This document shows positions 43,576 to 48,847 of a stretch of DNA of 48,847 bases, piece after piece (positions within the stretch are counted from its first letter, which is position 1; every line of letters starts with the position of its first letter). The notes beneath the pieces are model-generated. The model had not been told where the DNA came from. It did not search any database and saw nothing but the letters and a program-made list of their open reading frames with translations. A program made the position numbers and the translations under genes. The DNA is from Mediterraneibacter catenae (lineage in GTDB: Bacteria > Bacillota > Clostridia > Lachnospirales > Lachnospiraceae), in NCBI RefSeq assembly GCF_008691045.1, contig NZ_VMSO01000019.1, positions 1-48,847 on the forward strand. The letters are read 5' to 3'.

Positions 43576-45849
43576 ATGGATTATTCAAAAATTAGAATTA
43601 AAGGAGCTCGACAAAACAATCTAAAAAATATAGATGTTGAAATACCTAAGTATAAGTGGATATCTGTCTGTGGTGTGTCAGGTTCAGGAAAATCTTCATT
43701 AGTTCATGATGTAATTTATGCTCAAGCACAACATGATTTTCTTGAATCTATCAATTCTTATGCTAGAAGAAATTTTCCAAAAACATCAAGCGTAGATGCG
43801 GATTCTATATACGGATTATCACCTAGTATTGTAATCGACCAAAATACTTTTCCTAATACACCGCGATCAACCATTGGAACCTATACTGATATTTATACAC
43901 ATGTACGTTTACTGTTTTCAAGAGCTGGAATTCCTCATTATAATGCTTCTGCCTTCTCATTTAATAGTCCAGAAGGAGTATGTGAGCATTGTAATGGGTT
44001 AGGTGAATCTATGGAGATAGATTTACCATCCCTCATTGACTTAGACAAGTCATTAAACGAAGGAGCAATTAAACATAAAACCTGGAAAGTAAATGGACGT
44101 TATTGGAATATCATCAGTGCAATAGAAAAATTTGACATGGATAAACCTGTAAAAGATTTTTCTGAAGAAGAATTAAATCTCCTCTTATATTCTCCTGCTT
44201 TTGTTTATGAAGAAAAGGAAGGAAAACACATACAGACATTTACATATGAAGGTATCGTAAGCCGAATGAAAAAAAGATTGAATGATGAGCGTGGCTTATC
44301 TGCGGCCACTTATGATATGCAATTTTTTACAAGTGGTAAATGTCCTATATGCAATGGAACTCGCTTAAATGCAAAAGCACGTGAAGTTCAGCTTTCAAAT
44401 GGTTTGAAAATTCAAGACTTAGTAAATATGGAGTTCTATGACCTATACAATACTTTAGAAAGCATCCATGGTACAGTTGAGGACCATATAATTCCGTCTA
44501 TATTAAAGGATATAAAATGTCTTATCGATGTAGGAGTCGGCTATTTAACATTAAACAGATCCGCTTCAACTCTTTCCGGTGGCGAGGCTCACAAAGTAAA
44601 ACTTGCAAGGCAGATAGGCAATTCTTTATCTGACATGATTTATATTCTTGATGAGCCAACTGCTGGTTTACATCCTCGTGATATTGATAGAATCAAATCT
44701 ATATGCCACGGAATCGTAAACAAACACAATACACTCATTATTATCGACCATAATGTACAAATGTTACGTGAATCAAACTATATGATTGATATAGGTCCAG
44801 GCTCAGGAAAAAATGGTGGGATGATTATAGCCGAAGGAAACACCAGTGAAATATTCAAAACTGGAGAAGGAATAACAGTAACTACGATTAATAATTTACA
44901 TCCTCAAGTTAAAGAAAAATGCAGAACCACGAAGCGTTATTTAGACATCAAAAATTTCTCTCAAAGAAATTTTAATGATTTTTCAGTAAAAATCCCTTTG
45001 GGAATATTCACCACTATAACGGGGGCTTCAGGTTCTGGAAAAAGTACATTGCTCGATGAAATAGCTCTCAGAATTCCTGAAGCAACTGTAGTCGGACAAG
45101 GCAATATCGGTCAAAATATAAGAGGAAACATCGGAACTTACTCAAAGGTATTTGATAAAATCCGAAAATACTATGCTAAAGAGACAAACTCTGATGCCTC
45201 TCTTTTCTCATTCAATAGTGCTGGTGCTTGTCCATGCTGCGGTGGAATTGGATATACGGTTACCGATATGCATTTTATGGGTGATATTAAATCAATTTGT
45301 GAAGAATGTAATGGAAAGCGTTATAATCCAGATGTTTTAAAACTAAAAGTACGCAATTTGAGTATCACTGACATACTCGATATGACAATTGATGAAGCGT
45401 TAATATGGTTCGAAAACGAAAAGGATATCGTAACCACATTAAAAGATATTTCAGATGTTGGTCTAGGCTATATAACCATAGGCCAACCATTAACCACATT
45501 ATCTGGCGGTGAAATGCAACGTCTCAAGTTATCCAGTAAACTAAGAGGGAAAAAGGGTGTCTTTTTAATAGATGAACCTACGAAAGGATTACATGTAAAA
45601 GATATACTTTCATTAATTCAGATGCTTAATAAGATTGTTGATAATGGAAATACTGTAATTGTAGTAGAACATAACATGGATATTATATGTCAGTCAGACT
45701 GGATTATTGATTTAGGTCCAGAAGGTGGAAAAAATGGCGGTACTCTACTTTTTGCCGGAACTCCTATATCCATGTATCAAAGTTGTATGTCATATACTGC
45801 AAAATACCTAAGAGATTATATTAATCAGTATGGAGGCCCCCATGAATAA
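43576..45849 (+). CDS. Short UvrA-like ABC ATPase
   Basis: A 757-residue UvrA-family protein. Both ATPase modules are intact: Walker A GVSGSGKSS (residues 33-41) and GASGSGKST near 482, signatures LSGGEAHKVKLARQ and LSGGEMQRLKLSSKL, and Walker B LDEPTAGLHP and IDEPTKGLH. Zinc-finger pairs are CEHCNGLG with CPICNGTR, and CPCCGGIG with CEECNGKRY. It is about 200 residues shorter than housekeeping UvrA and appears to lack the UvrB-binding insertion, like UvrA2/DrrC-type proteins. Those proteins can protect producers of DNA-binding drugs. Its place in the middle of a biosynthetic operon suggests self-resistance, which would mean the product damages or binds DNA. That is inference. Confidence 0.88.
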   Translation: MDYSKIRIKGARQNNLKNIDVEIPKYKWISVCGVSGSGKSSLVHDVIYAQAQHDFLESINSYARRNFPKTSSVDADSIYGLSPSIVIDQNTFPNTPRSTIGTYTDIYTHVRLLFSRAGIPHYNASAFSFNSPEGVCEHCNGLGESMEIDLPSLIDLDKSLNEGAIKHKTWKVNGRYWNIISAIEKFDMDKPVKDFSEEELNLLLYSPAFVYEEKEGKHIQTFTYEGIVSRMKKRLNDERGLSAATYDMQFFTSGKCPICNGTRLNAKAREVQLSNGLKIQDLVNMEFYDLYNTLESIHGTVEDHIIPSILKDIKCLIDVGVGYLTLNRSASTLSGGEAHKVKLARQIGNSLSDMIYILDEPTAGLHPRDIDRIKSICHGIVNKHNTLIIIDHNVQMLRESNYMIDIGPGSGKNGGMIIAEGNTSEIFKTGEGITVTTINNLHPQVKEKCRTTKRYLDIKNFSQRNFNDFSVKIPLGIFTTITGASGSGKSTLLDEIALRIPEATVVGQGNIGQNIRGNIGTYSKVFDKIRKYYAKETNSDASLFSFNSAGACPCCGGIGYTVTDMHFMGDIKSICEECNGKRYNPDVLKLKVRNLSITDILDMTIDEALIWFENEKDIVTTLKDISDVGLGYITIGQPLTTLSGGEMQRLKLSSKLRGKKGVFLIDEPTKGLHVKDILSLIQMLNKIVDNGNTVIVVEHNMDIICQSDWIIDLGPEGGKNGGTLLFAGTPISMYQSCMSYTAKYLRDYINQYGGPHE

Positions 45850-46975
45850 GCTGCAATTTATGCGTAAATATTCATTTGATGAGAATGATTCGATAAATCC
45901 ATTACTTGCCAAATGGAATAACATAGCTCGTAATAAACGACCAATTATTGGCAATGAGCTAAAATCTACCGTATGTCAAAGCGGAAAAACTGCACAAATT
46001 TGGATTCAAAGTGATGCGTGTAGATTTAGTAAATTAGGTGCATGTACATGCTGTGATTATTTTCAAGGACAACCTGATGTTGACCAAGTAAATGCTTTTG
46101 TTTCCGCACTTTCTCAAATGGATCCAAGTAGCAATACTATCGTTTTAAATACTTGCGGAAGCGTTCTGGACAAGTCTGAACTAAAAACAGAAACATTGGT
46201 ACTTATTATTGATGAAATAGCAAAAACCAACGTATCGACTGTTGTTCTAGAAACCCACCTGAATACCATTACAGAAGAAATATTAAAAATACTATTACCA
46301 TATAAAAATATACTTGATATATATTTTGAAATTGGTATTGAAACACTTAACAGAGATATCAATCAGTTTATTTTAAACAAATTGCCTTTTGATAGAAATA
46401 TTAATCGTGTAATAGGATTAATCCACTCTTATGGGTTTAGGGTAACTGGAAATGTTATGACTGGCTTCCCTTTTTTGGATTATGCTTCGCAAGTCTTAGA
46501 CAGTGTTACAACAATAAGAACACTTTTAGATACAGGCATCGATTTTATTGTCTTATTTCCAATAAACATAAAAAAATATACTTTTATGTATGATTTGTAT
46601 GATAATGGATTTTATAAAGTTGTTAATGGAAGAATACTTATTGATATCCTCACACATTTTTCACAGGAAGAACTTGAATATATTAATGTTGGTTGGTATG
46701 GGGAACCAAGAATTGATATTCCAGGTTACAAATCAGACGACATGATTGTCCCTTATTACTGTGAAAAGTGTTATAAGCAAATGATGCAACTATGGTTAGA
46801 TTATAATTGTGCATGGGAAGGTTCTGAACGTGAACAAATATTATCGAACATGAAAGCTATTGTTTGTAGCTGTAACTATGATCAACTTATTACAACTCAT
46901 AAAGTTGAGATTGACTTTGACTCATTAGACAAAGCTTACCAACATTTTTATTCATCAACAGATATGGAGGAGTAG
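45842..46975 (+). CDS. Radical SAM enzyme, Elp3/RaSEA-like (paralogue 2)
   Basis: A 377-residue paralogue of the enzyme at 39561-40694, with the same length and cysteines at the same positions (60, 68 and 71, in SDACRFSKLGACTCCDYF). Shared segments are IVLNTCGSVLDKSE near residue 105, VVLETHLNTIT near 135, FEIGIETLN near 165 and NVMTGFPFLDY near 205. The C-terminal CEKC and CSC motifs repeat the Cys pattern of paralogue 1. GGAGG, which lies within the end of the UvrA-like gene, is 5 bases before the ATG at 45842, so the two genes overlap and are coupled. Two related radical enzymes in one operon suggest successive steps or two similar positions on one substrate. Confidence 0.82.
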   Translation: MNKLQFMRKYSFDENDSINPLLAKWNNIARNKRPIIGNELKSTVCQSGKTAQIWIQSDACRFSKLGACTCCDYFQGQPDVDQVNAFVSALSQMDPSSNTIVLNTCGSVLDKSELKTETLVLIIDEIAKTNVSTVVLETHLNTITEEILKILLPYKNILDIYFEIGIETLNRDINQFILNKLPFDRNINRVIGLIHSYGFRVTGNVMTGFPFLDYASQVLDSVTTIRTLLDTGIDFIVLFPINIKKYTFMYDLYDNGFYKVVNGRILIDILTHFSQEELEYINVGWYGEPRIDIPGYKSDDMIVPYYCEKCYKQMMQLWLDYNCAWEGSEREQILSNMKAIVCSCNYDQLITTHKVEIDFDSLDKAYQHFYSSTDMEE

Positions 46976-46981
46976 TTGCAA

Positions 46982-47857
46982 ATGAAAAAAGTAACTCCTA
47001 ATGAAATAGATAAAATATGCACTCTTATAAGCAATTATATTTACGACAACGAAAAAATAGTAATCGGCGTATCCGGAGGAATTGACTCAGATGTTGTAGC
47101 CCGTCTTTGTGTAAGAGCAGTTGGCAGCGAGCGAGTACATCTATTTTTCGTCAAACAAGAAGGTACCCCTGAAAAAAGATTACTAACAGTAAATAACCTC
47201 GCGGAAGAATTACACTGTTCTCTTAGCATCTTTTCATTAGAAAACATGAATACAGATTTAATAGAGGAACTTCATAACGGCGACAAAGTAAATTTCAATC
47301 CTGATAGTTTTATGGATTACCACCGTGCGAAATGTTCACTTAGGGTGGCTATTTTCTCTGCATATCAAGATAATGATTTTATATTTTGCTCTACAACAAA
47401 CAGAACTGAATATATGACCGGAGCCTGTATGCCTTATGGAGATATGTTAGGTAACATCCGTCCTATTATCCATCTATATAAAACTCAGGTTAATGAATTG
47501 GCAAAATTATTGGGAACAAGTGAAAGTGTACTCAATCAGGCTCCTTCCGCAGATTTTTGGGAGGGGGAAGATGATATGGATGATTTATCCTATATGTTAC
47601 TTAACAAGCGACAAGTTCCAGGATACCGTAGATTTTCTCTTGAAGAGATGGATTCTGCGCAATCTATAAAAAGACAACTTTCTGGTACCAAGATTGATTT
47701 AGCTCTTGAAGGCTTTAATAGTCAATTGAGCATTGATGAAATATCTGAGATTTCCGGTCTTAATATCGAAATCTGCCATAGATTAAATTCATTGATTGAA
47801 GGGGCAAAATTAACAAGACATAGAAAACAAATGGTTGAACTGGAGTCATTAAATTAG
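46982..47857 (+). CDS. NAD-synthetase-like (NadE-like) ATP-pyrophosphatase, divergent
   Basis: A 291-residue PP-loop enzyme with SGGIDSD near residue 34 and the NadE-type core TTNRTEYMTGACMPYGD, IHLYKTQVNELAKLLG and APSADFWEGEDD. True NAD synthetases have TKYGD and WEGQTDE at these sites; here they read MPYGD and WEGEDDMDD, so the nicotinate-adenine substrate may not be its ligand. No glutaminase domain is attached, so it would use free ammonia or another amine. In this cluster it may adenylate a carboxylate and form an amide. TTG at 46976 has better spacing from GGAGG, but the ATG at 46982 is also acceptable. A supply of NAD cannot be excluded as its role. Confidence 0.82.
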   Translation: MKKVTPNEIDKICTLISNYIYDNEKIVIGVSGGIDSDVVARLCVRAVGSERVHLFFVKQEGTPEKRLLTVNNLAEELHCSLSIFSLENMNTDLIEELHNGDKVNFNPDSFMDYHRAKCSLRVAIFSAYQDNDFIFCSTTNRTEYMTGACMPYGDMLGNIRPIIHLYKTQVNELAKLLGTSESVLNQAPSADFWEGEDDMDDLSYMLLNKRQVPGYRRFSLEEMDSAQSIKRQLSGTKIDLALEGFNSQLSIDEISEISGLNIEICHRLNSLIEGAKLTRHRKQMVELESLN

Positions 47858-47858
47858 T

Positions 47859-48680
47859 ATGGGAAAACATAGCATTAAAAATCCTGATTCTTTCTCTGAT
47901 TGTATAGAAATGTTAGTTGGCAATCAAGCAGAACAAAATTACAATTTTGACATCTTGTCAGAAAGATGTTTCAGAATGATTGTTGGTTCCAATGCAAAAA
48001 CCTGGATTAGTACCCAACTTTCAATAGAAGAATCACTGAATAACATATATGTAAATACTGGGTTTAAATTTAATTTGCATAAAGCTAATTTATTATCTTT
48101 GCATGATCTTCATTCCATTTCACTGATAGGTGCCGTTTTCGGACCTATGGATAAAAATGCCTTTAATCAAACTGTTGAAGATATGTATTTTTTAGGGGGT
48201 AAACATTTTATCTTTCTAGCTGGTGAAACAGAAGAATTTTTTATTCTCCATGATCCAGATAGTTCTCCTTATATATTAATAGATAAAAATCAGTTTTTAT
48301 CCTCTATTTCAAAGGAAAATATATATTGTATCACTCTTGATGAATATCGTAAAAAGTCTATTAGTTACAGGGAAATAGTTAAAAAGTATTTATCAGATGA
48401 AACGCATTTAGTGATAAAAGATATTCCGCCTTTATTTAATAAAGGGATCGGAGGTCTCGCAAGTTATAAGTATGGACTCCGTCTATATCTATTTTATATT
48501 AAAGAATTAATAGATTTGTTGACTTCGAGCGAAAAAACAAAATCATTATCATTAGAAGTAGAGAATTTTTTATTATTTGCAGCTGATGGATATCAGCAAT
48601 GTACATGGGACCATTTTCTGTCCATTAAAGAAAGAGGTGAACAGCTATTACATCATTTAGCTGAATTATATGTCCAGTAA
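47859..48680 (+). CDS. Unrecognised cluster protein, possible BtrH-like papain-fold N-terminal domain
   Basis: A 273-residue soluble protein that I cannot assign firmly. Residues 10-150 show a pattern like C39/BtrH-type folds: an early Cys (SDCIEMLVG, near residue 15), then GGKHFIFLAGETEEFFILHDPDS near 110 with a His and an Asp where the catalytic dyad partner would be, and IDKNQFLSSIS after it. BtrH is the acyltransferase that moves the finished side chain from its carrier protein to the aminoglycoside in butirosin synthesis. A similar transfer or hydrolysis step would fit here. The C-terminal half is helical with no motif. The start follows the previous stop by one base, and its end overlaps the next gene by 11 bases. 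Confidence 0.6.
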   Translation: MGKHSIKNPDSFSDCIEMLVGNQAEQNYNFDILSERCFRMIVGSNAKTWISTQLSIEESLNNIYVNTGFKFNLHKANLLSLHDLHSISLIGAVFGPMDKNAFNQTVEDMYFLGGKHFIFLAGETEEFFILHDPDSSPYILIDKNQFLSSISKENIYCITLDEYRKKSISYREIVKKYLSDETHLVIKDIPPLFNKGIGGLASYKYGLRLYLFYIKELIDLLTSSEKTKSLSLEVENFLLFAADGYQQCTWDHFLSIKERGEQLLHHLAELYVQ

Positions 48681-48847
48681 TAACATGTTTTACATAAAGC
48701 CAAATGAACTAGTAACGCCATGCTATCTGTTCGATATTGATAAATTACATGAAGAATTAGCAGGATTACAGCAATATATTCCAAAAGAAAATATAATATA
48801 TTCTATTAAAGCGAATCCCTTCATTATAAGTTATTTATCTGATGAAG
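48670..48847 (+). CDS. Second PLP-dependent decarboxylase of the cluster (cut by window end)
   Basis: The first 59 residues of a fold III PLP decarboxylase. The frame starts at ATG 48670, overlapping the previous gene by 11 bases, and reads LVTPCYLFDIDKL and then IIYSIKANPFI, with the PLP lysine at 47. This matches CFCIKANPF and CYAMKANPF in the two complete decarboxylases. It is the third such gene in the window and shows that the cluster continues to the right. Whether the rest is intact cannot be seen. Confidence 0.85.
   Translation, partial: MSSNNMFYIKPNELVTPCYLFDIDKLHEELAGLQQYIPKENIIYSIKANPFIISYLSDE

Noticed and set aside
43576..45849. Housekeeping uvrA
   Set aside because: Too short, without the UvrB-binding insertion, AT-rich and embedded in a coupled biosynthetic operon.
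1..48847. CRISPR arrays or complete phage modules
   Set aside because: No regularly spaced short repeats, cas genes or phage structural genes were seen.

Overview
The window looks like a chromosomal segment of a spore-forming anaerobic Firmicute, most likely a Lachnospiraceae-type gut clostridium. The evidence is sporulation genes (spoIID and a SpoIIQ-like LytM protein), a T-box-controlled isoleucyl-tRNA synthetase, a fused sucrose PTS enzyme, several rubredoxin/ferredoxin proteins and DUF3791/DUF3990 genes. No species is named because nothing in the sequence fixes one.

Layout. 1-8.4 kb, minus strand: SpoIIQ-like protein, SpoIID, an unknown membrane protein, glycogen phosphorylase and IleRS. 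8.4-9.3 kb: the long ileS leader, with a consensus promoter, an Ile T-box riboswitch, and two inverted copies of a structured repeat whose stems co-vary. 9.6-12.6 kb: a HelD/UvrD-like helicase fused to what looks like the N-terminal beta-sandwich of a GH31 glycosidase, followed by a perfect 77-bp palindrome. 12.7-16.4 kb: a Zn/Cd-type efflux module (P1B ATPase, separate HMA protein, ArsR and AraC regulators, two matching operators). 16.4-22.8 kb: a D,D-carboxypeptidase and a sucrose operon (LacI regulator, PTS IIBCA, GH32 hydrolase). 22.9-28.6 kb: an operon like dltABCD (adenylation enzyme, carrier protein, MBOAT, SGNH protein) with an added PLP decarboxylase. 28.9-31.6 kb: a small membrane protein and iron-sulfur/rubredoxin proteins.

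31.7-39.5 kb is a mosaic of mobile DNA at a tRNA-Arg(CCU) locus. Two direct copies of the tRNA 3' half and its terminator mark island junctions. Between them lie a Fic protein, a broken MazF chimera and a DUF3791/DUF3990 module. To the right of the second copy are a tyrosine integrase, a truncated ankyrin gene and a truncated IS1182-type transposase.

39.5 kb to the right edge is the most interesting region: an AT-rich, tightly packed, plus-strand gene cluster that runs off the window. It encodes two Elp3/RaSEA-like radical SAM enzymes with identical cysteine positions, an amino-acid adenylation enzyme, a carrier protein, two PLP decarboxylases (the second cut by the window edge), a short UvrA-like ATPase, a divergent NAD-synthetase-like enzyme and a possible BtrH-like papain-fold protein. 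I infer a biosynthetic cluster in which an amino acid is loaded on a carrier protein, decarboxylated and changed by radical chemistry, with UvrA as possible self-protection. Its adenylation-carrier-decarboxylase trio is homologous to the trio in the Dlt-like operon at 25.5-28.6 kb. One chemical module therefore appears twice in this window, once wired to cell-envelope export and once to radical SAM chemistry.
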